Shown: one piece after another, positions 9,029-18,167 of the stretch
How the letters are laid out: each line of letters begins with the position of its first letter
Numbering within the stretch: position 1 is the stretch's first letter
Source: Agarivorans albus
GTDB lineage: Bacteria > Pseudomonadota > Gammaproteobacteria > Enterobacterales > Celerinatantimonadaceae
Length of the DNA stretch: 64,000 nt
Direction: 5' to 3'
NCBI RefSeq assembly: GCF_019670105.1
Contig: NZ_AP023032.1
Span: 2,350,972-2,414,971 of the forward strand
Made by a program: the position numbers and the translations under genes
The notes under the pieces: model-generated
Databases searched by the model: none
What the model saw: the letters and a program-made list of their open reading frames with translations, nothing else
What the model was told of the DNA's origin: nothing

Positions 9029-11405
9029 TCAAGGCCTGTGTTTCCACTGTAACGAAGTTATTCCCAAAGGCGTAAATCTGCATGTTTCAATTCTTGGTAG
9101 CTCTCAAGCGATGTGTTGCCAAGGTTGTGCTGCCGTTGCGCAAACAATTATTGAAAGTGGCTTAGAAGATTATTATCAACATAGAACCGCTGCCGCGCCA
9201 AGTGCTCAAGGCTTAGTACCAGACGCCTTGGTTAAAATGTTGGAGTATGATGACGAAAGTGTTCAACTAGAGTTTGTTGCACAAAATGAAAACAGCAAGG
9301 AAGTTTTACTTTCGATCGAAGGGATCGCCTGTGCCGCTTGTGCTTGGTTAATCGAAAAACAATTATCACATATTCCAGGTGTTCAAAAAATTCATGTCAA
9401 CTCGACCACCCAGCGAGCGACGCTTGTGTGGGATGATAAGCAAGTAAAGTTAAGTCAATTACTACAAAGTATTCATAAGCTTGGCTATAACGCCAACCCC
9501 TTTCAAACTGATAAACAAGAAGAGATAGATCGAAAGTTATACCGCAGTCATTTACTCAAATTGGGTGTCGCCGGCTTGGCCACCATGCAAGTAATGATGT
9601 TTGCTATCGCTCTATATGGTGACCTGTTTGAGGACATGGAGCTTATCTATCGAGATTACTTTCGTTGGGTGAGCTTAATTATGGCAACGCCAGTATTACT
9701 GTTCTCTGCACAGCCGTTTTATTTTGGCGCTTACCGAAGCCTTAAAGCTAAAACGCTAAATATGGATGTGCCCGTTTCCATTGCATTATTAGGCGCCTAT
9801 AGTGCGTCGCTTTACGCCACGATAAACGGCACCGGTGAAGTTTATTTTGAATCGGTTTCCATGTTCACATTTTTGTTATTGCTGGGCCGACTTCTTGAAT
9901 TGCGAGCAAGACGCAAGGCCAGCGAAACCAGTTCAAATATGCTTAAGCTAGTGCCTAAGTTAGCCATGCAAATTGATGAGACCGGTCAGCAACAAAAGGT
10001 TGCGGCGAGCCAGCTTAAACAATCAGACATTATCGTGATTTTACCCGGCGAAGTAGTACCTGCCGATGGACAAGTTGTGTTTGGTGAGAGTGAATTTGAT
10101 GAGTCTTCGCTTACCGGCGAATCATTGCCTATCACTAAGAAGCTAGGTGATCAGGTTTTTGCCGGCACCATTAACCATGAACAAACCGTTCATTTAGAAG
10201 TTGAAGCGGTATCTCAAAACACCTTTATTGCCAATATCATGCGTTTGCAAGAGCAAGCTCAAAGCGAAAAACCTAAGATAGCAACAATAGCCGATAGCGT
10301 AGCTCGCTACTTTGTTTTTGGTTTGTTGGTGATTGCTGCACTTACCTACACCTACTGGCATTTTCACTCACCAGAAGATGCGTTCTGGATTACCTTGGCG
10401 GTTTTAGTTGCTACTTGTCCCTGTGCCTTATCTTTAGCAACCCCAGCAGCACTAACTGCAGCTACACACAAACTATCAAAAACAGGCTTATTGGTTAAAC
10501 GGGGACACGTGTTGGAAAGTTTGGCCAAAGTTACGTCTGTGGTATCTGATAAAACAGGAACACTTACCGAGGGCAAGTTACAGATTAAACAAGTGAACTG
10601 CCTTGGCGATGTTAATGAGTTAACAACTCTTAATCTGATTGGTGCTCTAGAAGCACAAAGCTCCCATCCCATTGCTAATGCCTTCAGCGAATACCAAGGT
10701 TACGCTGCAACTAATATTGAGCACCATACTGGCTTAGGTTTGAGTGGAGAAGTAGACGGTAAAAAGTTGAAACTAGGTAAAGCTTCCTTTTGTGGTCAAG
10801 CTGCTGAGCCAATAGCCGGAATGCTCGAGTTGGTGTTAATGGTCGAAGATAAGTTGGCTGCTAGGGTTTATCTTTCAGATACCATTAAAAAGGACGCTGT
10901 TAGTTTTTCACAGGGTTTAAAGGCGCGAGATATTTCACTTTCTATGTTAACTGGGGATGACTCCGCGCAGGTGGAATATGTTGCAAAACAGTTACATATC
11001 ACTGACATTGCTAGCGGCGCTTTACCCCAACAAAAACTCGAAGTAGTTAAAACTAAAACGCAAAACTCCCCCCACCTATTAATGCTTGGTGATGGAGTAA
11101 ACGACGGTCCAGTTTTGGCCGCCGCACCGCTTTCGGTTGCTATGGGTTTGGGCACCGACATCGCTAAATCAAGTGCTGACGCTGTGTTGTTGGGTAGCAA
11201 GCTTTCTACTTTGCTCACCGCCATGGATCTCGCCAAAAAGACTAAAAAGATTATTGCTCAAAACCTCGCATGGGCCTTAGGGTATAATGCCTTAATATTG
11301 CCCTTAGCAGTGGCTGGAATTGTTACTCCTTATATGGCTGCTATCGGTATGTCATTATCGTCTTTAGCGGTACTCACTAATTCCTTAAGGTTAAACAAGC
11401 AATGA
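9018..11405 (+). CDS. ccoI: Copper-transporting P-type ATPase CcoI/FixI
   Basis: 795 residues. A cysteine-rich N-terminus (CFHC, CCQGC) precedes a heavy-metal-associated domain with CAAC (105-108). Eight membrane helices follow, with the metal-channel motif CPC (467-469), the phosphorylation site DKTGT (D511), and hinge motifs MLTGDD and MLGDGVNDGPVL. Full length for a P1B-ATPase. CcoI exports copper destined for the CuB centre of CcoN. The long cysteine-rich N-terminus and the location between ccoH and ccoS separate it from CopA. Overlaps ccoS by four bases. Confidence 0.96.
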   Translation: MASNQGLCFHCNEVIPKGVNLHVSILGSSQAMCCQGCAAVAQTIIESGLEDYYQHRTAAAPSAQGLVPDALVKMLEYDDESVQLEFVAQNENSKEVLLSIEGIACAACAWLIEKQLSHIPGVQKIHVNSTTQRATLVWDDKQVKLSQLLQSIHKLGYNANPFQTDKQEEIDRKLYRSHLLKLGVAGLATMQVMMFAIALYGDLFEDMELIYRDYFRWVSLIMATPVLLFSAQPFYFGAYRSLKAKTLNMDVPVSIALLGAYSASLYATINGTGEVYFESVSMFTFLLLLGRLLELRARRKASETSSNMLKLVPKLAMQIDETGQQQKVAASQLKQSDIIVILPGEVVPADGQVVFGESEFDESSLTGESLPITKKLGDQVFAGTINHEQTVHLEVEAVSQNTFIANIMRLQEQAQSEKPKIATIADSVARYFVFGLLVIAALTYTYWHFHSPEDAFWITLAVLVATCPCALSLATPAALTAATHKLSKTGLLVKRGHVLESLAKVTSVVSDKTGTLTEGKLQIKQVNCLGDVNELTTLNLIGALEAQSSHPIANAFSEYQGYAATNIEHHTGLGLSGEVDGKKLKLGKASFCGQAAEPIAGMLELVLMVEDKLAARVYLSDTIKKDAVSFSQGLKARDISLSMLTGDDSAQVEYVAKQLHITDIASGALPQQKLEVVKTKTQNSPHLLMLGDGVNDGPVLAAAPLSVAMGLGTDIAKSSADAVLLGSKLSTLLTAMDLAKKTKKIIAQNLAWALGYNALILPLAVAGIVTPYMAAIGMSLSSLAVLTNSLRLNKQ

Positions 11406-11575
11406 GTATTATATTTGTCTTGATCCCCATCGCCCTGATCTTTGTATGTGTAGGAATTGGTATATTTTTCTGGGCTGTTAAAAGCGAACAATTTGAAGAT
11501 TTAGACCGCCAAGGTATCAACATTTTGTTTGATGATAAGAACAAAACCAAACAAGACAATGATCCTACAGACTGA
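11402..11575 (+). CDS. ccoS: cbb3 oxidase maturation protein CcoS
   Basis: 57 residues: MSIIFVLIPIALIFVCVGIG begins a single membrane helix (about 3-26), followed by FFWAVKSEQFEDLDRQG, the classic CcoS signature, and a charged tail. CcoS is needed to put the cofactors (haem b, CuB) into CcoN. The ATG overlaps the ccoI stop (ATGA), and its 3' end overlaps the next gene by 17 bases. No SD of its own is needed if translation is coupled. Confidence 0.95.
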   Translation: MSIIFVLIPIALIFVCVGIGIFFWAVKSEQFEDLDRQGINILFDDKNKTKQDNDPTD

Positions 11576-12224
11576 TTTTGTAGCAGCTTTTATCACCGGC
11601 TTATTAGGCGCCACACACTGCATAGCAATGTGTGGCGGCATCGCATGCATACTAGGTTCTCGTGCTAATAACTCTTCCAATAAACTTTTAGTAAGTATCG
11701 GTTTTAACCTAGGTCGGATCCTAAGCTACTCTATTGCCGGCGCTATTGTTGCTGGTTCCATACAAGCAATTAGCCAAGTTCATCAATCGTTTTATATGCT
11801 AGTAGCTTTACAATGGTTCGCAGCGATAATGCTCATTTTACTGGGTATCCACCTTACTCGATGGTGGTCAATTCTCACGCCAGTGGAACAACTTGGCAAA
11901 GGTTTGTGGTCAAAGGTGCAGCCTAAAGCAAGTAAGATGTTGGCACTGCAACACCCAGCAGCCAGTTTACCATTAGGCATGTTATGGGGTTGGCTACCTT
12001 GCGGTTTGGTTTATTCAACATTGGTATTAAGTGCTAGCCAGGCTCATTGGCTAAACGGAGCGGGCGTGATGTTTAGTTTTGGTTTAGGTACGTTTAGTGT
12101 GATGCTGTTAGCCGTATTACTGGGCCAGCAACTAACTAAACTAATGACAAATCGCGTATTACAAGTTTGTTCTGGACTGAGTGTTTTGAGTTTAGGGATC
12201 TACCAAGTTGTTACATTGTTGTAG
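11559..12224 (+). CDS. TauE/SafE-like (UreH/DsbD-like) membrane protein of the cco cluster
   Basis: 221 residues from ATG 11559 (MILQTDFVAAF), chosen because homologues begin close to the first helix; a longer start at 11529 is possible. About six membrane helices. The conserved GATHCIAMCGG motif near the N-terminus and GMLWGWLPCGLVYS in the middle, each with a cysteine, are typical of the sulfite exporter TauE/SafE-type family found after ccoS. Such proteins are suspected to act in copper or thiol transfer for oxidase assembly; this is inference from context. It precedes fnr by 68 bases. Confidence 0.85.
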   Translation: MILQTDFVAAFITGLLGATHCIAMCGGIACILGSRANNSSNKLLVSIGFNLGRILSYSIAGAIVAGSIQAISQVHQSFYMLVALQWFAAIMLILLGIHLTRWWSILTPVEQLGKGLWSKVQPKASKMLALQHPAASLPLGMLWGWLPCGLVYSTLVLSASQAHWLNGAGVMFSFGLGTFSVMLLAVLLGQQLTKLMTNRVLQVCSGLSVLSLGIYQVVTLL

Positions 12225-12292
12225 CAATAGATCTAGAAAATTTATTACATAAAGAGTAGAATTGCCTCGAACTCCTATAGCATAGTTTGAGT

Positions 12293-13039
12293 ATGAGCAT
12301 TAACCCAAAAGCTAGTCAAAGAATCCAAACTGGTGGTTGTGAAATTCACTGCCAAGATTGCAGTATCGCCCAGTTATGTATCCCTTTCTCTCTTAATGAG
12401 ACCGAGCTAGATCGCTTAGATAGCATTATCGAGCGTAAAAAGCCTATTCAGAAAGGCGAAGAAATATTTGCTGCAGGCGATAAGCTAAAAAGCTTATACG
12501 CCATTCGCTCAGGTACAATTAAGTCCTACACCATTACTGAACAAGGTGATGAACAGATCACCGGTTTTCACTTAGCTGGCGACCTAGTTGGCTTTGATGC
12601 CATTAACAGCCAAGAGCACCCTAGTTTTGCTCAGGCACTTGAAACATCAATGGTATGTGAAATTCCTTTCGACACCATGGATGAATTGTCTGCCACAATG
12701 CCTAAGTTACGCCGTCAAATGATGCGCTTAATGAGTAATGAAATTGTTGCAGACCAAGAAATGATTTTGCTACTAAGCAAAAAGAATGCAGAAGAACGTT
12801 TAGCTGCCTTTATTTACGGTTTATCACAACGCTTTTCGGAGCGAGGTTTTTCTCCAAGAGAATTTCGTCTGACTATGACTCGTGGTGATATCGGTAATTA
12901 TTTAGGGCTAACTGTAGAAACCATTTCCCGTTTACTTGGTCGTTTCCAAAAAGCAGATATGATTGCAGTAAAAGGTAAATACATTTCAATCACTGATCGT
13001 GATGCACTACGCCAACTAGCTGGTACTAAACAAAGCTAA
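12293..13039 (+). CDS. fnr: Oxygen-sensing transcription regulator FNR
   Basis: 248 residues, very close to E. coli FNR. The four [4Fe-4S] cysteines are present: C20, C23, C29 ([16 protein letters not shown]) and the one in ETSMVCEIP (about 122). Effector fold with [12 protein letters not shown], then the DNA-recognition helix [13 protein letters not shown]. The ATG at 12293 is chosen over an in-frame TTG six bases upstream because it makes the N-terminus the same length as E. coli FNR. It activates or represses genes without oxygen through TTGAT-N4-ATCAA sites, such as the one before ccoN. Synteny fnr-uspE-ttcA is conserved in gammaproteobacteria. Confidence 0.98.
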   Translation: MSINPKASQRIQTGGCEIHCQDCSIAQLCIPFSLNETELDRLDSIIERKKPIQKGEEIFAAGDKLKSLYAIRSGTIKSYTITEQGDEQITGFHLAGDLVGFDAINSQEHPSFAQALETSMVCEIPFDTMDELSATMPKLRRQMMRLMSNEIVADQEMILLLSKKNAEERLAAFIYGLSQRFSERGFSPREFRLTMTRGDIGNYLGLTVETISRLLGRFQKADMIAVKGKYISITDRDALRQLAGTKQS

Positions 13040-13047
13040 GTACCTAA

Positions 13048-13100
13048 TAACACTGACCTGATTTACATCAATCTATCGAAAGAAATCTAGGTCAGTGTTA
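13048..13100. repeat. Long inverted repeat between fnr and uspE
   Basis: TAACACTGACCT (13048-13059) is exactly repeated in inverse as AGGTCAGTGTTA (13089-13100). The stem continues inward with GATTT pairing to AAATC after a one-base bulge, giving about 17 paired bases and a loop of about 18. No T-run follows, so it is not a standard terminator. It may stabilise the fnr mRNA end or act as a leader structure for uspE. Confidence 0.8.
13058..13071. promoter_or_regulatory. FNR-like site upstream of uspE
   Basis: CTGATTTACATCAA matches TTGAT-N4-ATCAA at nine of ten fixed bases. It lies about 100 bases before the uspE start, just after fnr, and overlaps the left arm of the inverted repeat. It could serve uspE regulation. 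Confidence 0.55.
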
Positions 13101-13174
13101 ACTATATCTAATTTATTCCTACCAAATTAAGCTAAAGTTAAGTAGCTATTCCAGAAGATTCTAGGAGCTGCTTT

Positions 13175-14107
13175 ATGATTAAGTATCGTAATATTTTAGT
13201 GGTCATCGACCCTCTTCACGACACCCAGGCGGCCTTGTCTCGTGCTGTTTTTCTTGCGCAGAAAGAAGACAAAGCAAAAATCAAAGCTCTACTTACTATT
13301 TACGACTTTTCTTACGAGATGACATCCATGTTATCTGGAGAAGAGCGCGAAGCTATGCGTTCAGGAGTGATAGAAGAACGTAATGTTTGGCTAAATGAAG
13401 TAATAGCTGCAACAAACACTGCTGGGATAGAAATAGAAACCAAAGTAGTTTGGAACAATCGCTTATACGAAAGTGTCATTGAAGAAGTTCTCGACTTTGG
13501 TCACGACCTAGTCGTTAAAGCGACACACCCGCACCCTACTTTACAGTCGATTATTTTTACCCCGAACGATTGGCATATTTTGCGTAAATGCCCCACTCCA
13601 GTGTTAATGGTAAAAGAACATGACTGGCCAACCGAGGGTAAAATTGTTGCTGCGATCCACGCAGGAGCAGAAGATGAAGAGCACCACAAATTAAACGAGC
13701 GAATCGCTAACGAAGCAAAAGACCTAAGTAAGTTGCTAGACGCAAATTTACATGTGGTAACTGCCTATCCTGCAGCACCGGTAAATATTGCGATAGAGCT
13801 GCCAGACTTTGATCCGCTTAAGTACAATAAGAACGTCATGGAGTTTCATAAAACCGCGCTTAACAAATTTGTTGAAGAACAATTTGAGCAAGTGGTCACC
13901 ACACACCTTGAGGAAGGTTTACCTGACGATGTAATCCCTGAAGTAGCAAACGAGATAGATGCAGAAATTGTTATTTTGGGTACCTCAGGTAGAAGCGGGT
14001 TTAGTGCTGCACTTATTGGCAATACCGCTGAACACGTTATCGACCAATTAGACTGCGATTTATTGGCGCTTAAACCGCAAAATTTTGTCAGTCCTTTTCA
14101 AAAATAG
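13175..14107 (+). CDS. uspE: Universal stress protein E
   Basis: 310 residues made of two tandem universal-stress (UspA-fold) domains, about 1-150 and 155-305. Each begins with a beta strand of the type NILVVID or KIVAAIH. The second domain ends with GTSGRSGFSAALIGNTAEHV, the Gx2Gx9G(S/T) nucleotide-binding signature. A GGAGC ribosome site precedes the ATG. UspE proteins help survive stress and affect motility and aggregation in E. coli; the molecular action is unclear. The fnr-uspE order is conserved and an FNR-like site lies upstream. Confidence 0.95.
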   Translation: MIKYRNILVVIDPLHDTQAALSRAVFLAQKEDKAKIKALLTIYDFSYEMTSMLSGEEREAMRSGVIEERNVWLNEVIAATNTAGIEIETKVVWNNRLYESVIEEVLDFGHDLVVKATHPHPTLQSIIFTPNDWHILRKCPTPVLMVKEHDWPTEGKIVAAIHAGAEDEEHHKLNERIANEAKDLSKLLDANLHVVTAYPAAPVNIAIELPDFDPLKYNKNVMEFHKTALNKFVEEQFEQVVTTHLEEGLPDDVIPEVANEIDAEIVILGTSGRSGFSAALIGNTAEHVIDQLDCDLLALKPQNFVSPFQK

Positions 14108-14141
14108 ATAAAGCTAAACTGACGTTAAACATTGCTTAAGC

Positions 14142-14173
14142 AAAGCGGGGTTATATAATAGCCCCGCTTTTTT
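14142..14173 (+). terminator. Rho-independent terminator after uspE
   Basis: Stem AAAGCGGGG/CCCCGCTTT (14142-14150 with 14162-14170), eleven-base AT-rich loop, then a T-run. It sits between uspE and ttcA. Confidence 0.9.
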
Positions 14174-14187
14174 ATTGGGAACACACT

Positions 14188-15084
14188 ATGTCAGTTACAG
14201 CAAAACAACAATACAACCACAACAAGCTACAAAAGCGAATTCGACGTCATGTTGGACAAGCTATTGCCGACTACAACATGATTGAAGATGGCGACAAAAT
14301 AATGGTTTGTTTATCCGGTGGTAAAGACAGTTATGCAATGCTAGACATACTATTAAACCTACGCGCCCATGCTCCGATAAACTTTGATGTAGTTGCTGTC
14401 AATCTAGATCAAAAACAACCGGGTTTCCCAGAGCATATTTTGCCTGAATATCTAAAAGGCTTAGATATTGAATACAAAATCGTAGAAGAAGACACTTATT
14501 CGATAGTTAAAGACAAAATACCAGAAGGGAAAACAACTTGTTCACTGTGTTCGCGTTTGCGTAGGGGCATTTTGTATAGAACAGCCACTGAACTAGGAGC
14601 GACCAAAATCGCCTTAGGCCATCACCGAGACGACATATTAGAAACTTTATTTTTGAATATGTTCCATGGAGGCAAACTTAAAACCATGCCACCGAAGTTG
14701 GTTAGCGATGATGGCAAACATGTAGTTATTCGCCCTATGGCTTATTGTAAAGAAAGCGATATGGAAAAATATGCAGAGCTGAAATCCTTTCCAATCATTC
14801 CTTGTAACCTTTGTGGTTCCCAAGAAAACCTACAACGCCAAGCGATTAAGCAAATGCTTAACGATTGGGAAAAGCGTTTTCCCGGCCGAATCGAATCGAT
14901 GTTTAGATCGGTCCAAAATGTAGTTCCTTCACACCTACTCGACCATCAACAATTCGACTTTAAATCAATAAATCGAGATAGTGGAATTATTGATGGTGGT
15001 GATATTGGCTTTGATGCGCCAGAGTTAGAAGACCAGCCAAGCCAACAAAGCCAAGCTGGTATTGTGCAAGTTGTTGAGCTTTAA
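14188..15084 (+). CDS. ttcA: tRNA 2-thiocytidine(32) synthetase
   Basis: 298 residues. PP-loop ATPase motif SGGKDS (43-48) activates cytidine 32 of certain tRNAs. The Fe-S ligands are C118 and C121 ([10 protein letters not shown]) and a cysteine of PCNLCG (C206/C209). The length is close to E. coli TtcA (about 311). The C-terminal tail from about residue 275 is low complexity (Q/S rich) and variable in the family. Follows uspE as in other gammaproteobacteria. It converges with the Bax-like gene, their stop codons overlapping by four bases. Confidence 0.96.
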   Translation: MSVTAKQQYNHNKLQKRIRRHVGQAIADYNMIEDGDKIMVCLSGGKDSYAMLDILLNLRAHAPINFDVVAVNLDQKQPGFPEHILPEYLKGLDIEYKIVEEDTYSIVKDKIPEGKTTCSLCSRLRRGILYRTATELGATKIALGHHRDDILETLFLNMFHGGKLKTMPPKLVSDDGKHVVIRPMAYCKESDMEKYAELKSFPIIPCNLCGSQENLQRQAIKQMLNDWEKRFPGRIESMFRSVQNVVPSHLLDHQQFDFKSINRDSGIIDGGDIGFDAPELEDQPSQQSQAGIVQVVEL

Positions 15085-15839
15085 CCTGCGATAATCGGTG
15101 TTCGGGTTGGCCAAATGTTTTGGTTAACCCTCATCATTTGCTGTAACTCTTCTACGTAAGCTTCGCCTCTTTCAGAGTAACTGCTCAGTTGAGTAGCTAG
15201 TTCCATTGCGTTTAATTCTCCGCTAGAGCGTGCCAGATTTCGTTGTTGCTGGAAACCTTTGTATGCTGGGTGGCTATTTAAGTTATTCATATACACACTC
15301 ACCGACTCATACACGCTATCGAACTTTCTTACTTCGTGGTTAGCCCCATCGTTTCGATTCAAAGGAACTAAACCACAGCCCTTCTTATAACACCATTGCC
15401 CAAATAAGTTATTACCTTCACGGGCAAATCGCGACGTTCCCCAAGCTGATTCATTTGCTGCCTGTGCAAGTACTAAAGCTGGTGGAATAAGATCTACTTT
15501 AACTAATAAGTGTTGAATTTGGGATTGTTCATCCAGCGATGGGTCAACTCGATAGAGCTCTGTGAGCTGACTTAGTGTCTGTTTTTGTTTGTTAGAAAGG
15601 CTTGAGCTCTTAGCTAACGTTGCGGCTATAGCTTCCACTTCTGAGCGTTGTTGCAATATTTTATTGTTGCTTGCTTCAATTAGTGGAGTGATGAAGTCTG
15701 TAAAGCTTTGCTTTTTTTGTTGAACATTTTCAATTTCGTGCAGCGGAGGTAAGCTTTGTGACTGAGCTTGCTGCTCTGGGGATTGTTCACAAGCAACTAA
15801 AAACACTGCTACCAATCCCGGTAAAATTATTCTTTTCAA
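15081..15839 (-). CDS. Bax-like glucosaminidase-domain lipoprotein
   Basis: 252 residues. Signal peptide with lipobox LVAC (C17) indicates a lipoprotein. After a helical, glutamine-rich linker comes a glucosaminidase (Bax/FlgJ C-terminal type) domain with catalytic-type glutamate E130 in [16 protein letters not shown] and the downstream [11 protein letters not shown] and KFDSVYESV motifs. Predicted to cleave the glycan backbone of peptidoglycan from the periplasmic side of a membrane. Its ATG overlaps the sirtuin stop by four bases, so the two are co-translated. E. coli Bax is similar but its physiological role is not settled. Confidence 0.88.
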   Translation of the reverse strand: MKRIILPGLVAVFLVACEQSPEQQAQSQSLPPLHEIENVQQKKQSFTDFITPLIEASNNKILQQRSEVEAIAATLAKSSSLSNKQKQTLSQLTELYRVDPSLDEQSQIQHLLVKVDLIPPALVLAQAANESAWGTSRFAREGNNLFGQWCYKKGCGLVPLNRNDGANHEVRKFDSVYESVSVYMNNLNSHPAYKGFQQQRNLARSSGELNAMELATQLSSYSERGEAYVEELQQMMRVNQNIWPTRTPIIAG

Positions 15840-16561
15840 TTATTAACTCTTAGTTCTGAAGTGAGTTCACTAAGAAACTCGGGTACTAATTCGCTGGCTG
15901 GGCCGTAATAGCGTTCGCCAAATTCGCTCTGCATTTCTGAGGGTTCAAGATTTAATTCTATAGTGCGCGCATCGTGACTTGCCGCTTCGTGAACAAAACC
16001 TCCAGCAGGAAATACATGACCAGATGTTCCGATCGCCATAAATATATCACAGTGGTTCAGCTGGTGATAAATTCTATCTAAACCAATTGGCATTTCGCCA
16101 AACCAAACTACATGAGGTCTAAGCCGCGTCGGAAATTGACAGCAAGTGCACAACACGTCACTACCTAAGTCTTCCTTCCACACAGTTGTCTGGTTACTGA
16201 CTGGGCAACGTGCTTTTAGTAACTCTCCGTGCATATGTAACACATTCTTACTACCTGCACGTTCGTGTAAGTCATCGATATTTTGGGTGATAACCAACAA
16301 TTCGATGTCTTGATGTTTCTCAAGTTCTGCTAAAGCAAAGTGGGCTGGATTAGGATGAACATTTCCGTCTTGTAGCTGCTTACGGCGTAGATTATAAAAC
16401 TGGTCAACAAAATCGGGAGATCGTTGATAAGCTTCTGGTGTTGCTACATCCTCTACTCGATGCTTTTCCCATAGCCCGTCAGAATCTCGAAATGTTTGGA
16501 TGCCTGACTCGGCAGAAACACCGGCGCCGGTTAAAACAATGACATTTTTTTTCATATTCAT
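15836..16561 (-). CDS. cobB: NAD-dependent protein deacylase (sirtuin, CobB type)
   Basis: 241 residues. NAD-binding [14 protein letters not shown] (12-25), [11 protein letters not shown] (93-103), catalytic H111 (HMHGEL) and zinc cysteines around 119 and 138-141 (CTCCQF). FYNLRR carries the Y56/R59 pair that in class III sirtuins favours succinyl- and malonyl-lysine as well as acetyl-lysine. It removes acyl groups from lysines using NAD+, for example to reactivate acetyl-CoA synthetase. A second in-frame ATG six bases downstream is an equally good start. First in a leftward pair with the Bax-like gene. Confidence 0.95.
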   Translation of the reverse strand: MNMKKNVIVLTGAGVSAESGIQTFRDSDGLWEKHRVEDVATPEAYQRSPDFVDQFYNLRRKQLQDGNVHPNPAHFALAELEKHQDIELLVITQNIDDLHERAGSKNVLHMHGELLKARCPVSNQTTVWKEDLGSDVLCTCCQFPTRLRPHVVWFGEMPIGLDRIYHQLNHCDIFMAIGTSGHVFPAGGFVHEAASHDARTIELNLEPSEMQSEFGERYYGPASELVPEFLSELTSELRVNN

Positions 16562-17071
16562 CTTCTTTTCTTCAATTTCAGGTAGAAGCTACTATAAATA
16601 TATAATAAGTCAGCATAAGACCCCATCCTACTTAAGTTGTAACACAGTATTTTACGCCTGTTTGTAACTAAGTGTTAACATACTAGCCAGTAGGAATTTC
16701 GACATAAAGTAGAATATCTAGTTTCTCCTTCCATACTACGTTTCAAAATCTAACTTTTGCGACATATCTCGCTTTTAGCACTTTTAAGGTAACTAAATCA
16801 GGGAATTATCGCTAGCTGTGCTAATCTTGATCTAGCGCAACAAAAACTTGATAAGCCAAAAACTTAAGCGGCTTGATACTATATTCATTTATATTGAATA
16901 GATTTGCGCTAGTGGTCAGTTATTCGGCATTCTACCGCGATTGCGGTGTTACAATAATGTTGACACCCAATATTTGAATGTTTATGTTGTTATTGGCTCA
17001 AATTAGCACTCAAGCAAATTTTTCGAGTGATATACCCCACAATAGAAGACAAACTGTACAGGGAAGAAAAC
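16562..17071. other. Intergenic region between cobB and aapJ
   Basis: 510 bases with no gene. It contains the divergent promoters. For aapJ a sigma-70-like promoter is visible at 16960-16988. A small hairpin, ACCGC/GCGGT, lies just upstream of it at 16936-16949. I see no conserved operator that I can name with confidence. Confidence 0.5.
16960..16988 (+). promoter_or_regulatory. Likely sigma-70 promoter of aapJQMP
   Basis: TTGACA (16960-16965), a 17-base spacer and TATGTT (16983-16988). The -35 is perfect and the -10 matches four of six. It lies about 85 bases upstream of the aapJ ATG. Confidence 0.55.
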
Positions 17072-18097
17072 ATGTTAAAAAACACGCATATTAAAGCCGC
17101 AGTTGCTGCTGTTGCTCTAGCATTTGCTGCTAACGCAAGCGCTGCTGAAGGAACGTTAGACAATGTGAAAAGTAAAGGTTTCCTACAATGTGGCGTTAGT
17201 ACTGGCTTACCAGGTTTCTCAAACCCAGATGCCGACGGCAACTGGCAAGGCCTTGATGTTGACGTATGTCGCGCAGTAGCTGCAGCCGTTTTAGGTGATG
17301 CATCTAAAGTTAAATACACTCCCCTTACTGCGAAAGAGCGCTTTACTGCACTTCAATCAGGCGAAATTGATATTCTTTCTCGTAACACTACTTGGACGCT
17401 AACACGCGATAGTTCATTAGGTTTGAACTTTGCTGGTGTGAACTATTATGACGGCCAAGGCTTTATGGTAAGTAAAGAGCTGGGTGTTTCTTCAGCTAAA
17501 GAATTAGACGGCGCTGCTGTTTGTATTCAATCAGGTACTACTACTGAACTTAACCTAGCGGATTACTTCCGTGAGCACGGCATGAAATACACTCCTGTTG
17601 TATTTGATACTTCAGACCAAACAGTTAAAGGTTTTGAAGCTGGCCGTTGTGACGTTCTTACTTCAGACCAATCTCAACTTTATGCACTGCGCATTAAACT
17701 AGCTAAGCCAGATAGCGCGATGGTATTGCCAGAAATCATTTCTAAAGAGCCTCTTGGCCCAGTTGTTCGTCAAGGTGACGACCAGTGGCTAAACATTGTT
17801 AAGTGGTCTCTATTTGCGATGATCAATGCTGAAGAGTATGGCTTAACTTCGGCTAACGCAGACGACATGCTTAAATCTACTAACCCTAACGTTCGTCGTA
17901 TCTTAGGTTTAGAAGGTCCTAAGGGTAAAGGTTTAGGTCTAGATGACAAATGGGGCTACAACATTGTTAAGCAAGTAGGTAGCTACGGCGAGTCTTTTGA
18001 GAAAAATGTTGGTGCAGGTTCTCCTCTAGGTATTGCACGTGGTGTTAATGCCCTTTGGAACGATGGCGGCTTCCAATACGCTCCACCAATTCGTTAA
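17072..18097 (+). CDS. aapJ: General L-amino-acid ABC transporter, periplasmic binding protein
   Basis: 341 residues from ATG 17072, which has a GGGAAGA ribosome site and opens a proper signal peptide (residues 1-23, cleavage after NASA). A longer in-frame start at 17027 would bury the signal peptide. SBP type 3 fold: CGVSTGLPGFS, GLDVDVCRAVAAAVLGD and SRNTTWTLTRD are AapJ-like. It binds polar and other L-amino acids in the periplasm and delivers them to AapQM. A strong intercistronic hairpin follows, expected to raise its level over the membrane subunits. Confidence 0.94.
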   Translation: MLKNTHIKAAVAAVALAFAANASAAEGTLDNVKSKGFLQCGVSTGLPGFSNPDADGNWQGLDVDVCRAVAAAVLGDASKVKYTPLTAKERFTALQSGEIDILSRNTTWTLTRDSSLGLNFAGVNYYDGQGFMVSKELGVSSAKELDGAAVCIQSGTTTELNLADYFREHGMKYTPVVFDTSDQTVKGFEAGRCDVLTSDQSQLYALRIKLAKPDSAMVLPEIISKEPLGPVVRQGDDQWLNIVKWSLFAMINAEEYGLTSANADDMLKSTNPNVRRILGLEGPKGKGLGLDDKWGYNIVKQVGSYGESFEKNVGAGSPLGIARGVNALWNDGGFQYAPPIR

Positions 18098-18110
18098 TTT
18101 CTACCTTATT

Positions 18111-18132
18111 AGAGCAGGGCTTGCCCTGCTCT
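18111..18132 (+). terminator. Intercistronic hairpin between aapJ and aapQ
   Basis: Perfect inverted repeat AGAGCAGGGC-TT-GCCCTGCTCT, followed by TCGTTTTAAT, a poor T-run. It is best read as a partial terminator and 3' stabiliser that makes binding-protein mRNA more abundant than permease mRNA. Confidence 0.7.
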
Positions 18133-18167
18133 CTTCGTTTTAATCCTACATTACTAGGTTACATTAT

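Noticed and set aside
10364..11236. Reading frames of about 100-120 codons on the minus strand inside ccoI
   Set aside because: They lie entirely opposite a well-conserved P-type ATPase, have no ribosome site or family resemblance, and are shadows.
16827..16840. Second FNR-like site (TTGATCTAGCGCAA) upstream of aapJ
   Set aside because: Only the left half matches; the right half CGCAA differs at two fixed positions, and it is over 100 bases upstream of the likely promoter.
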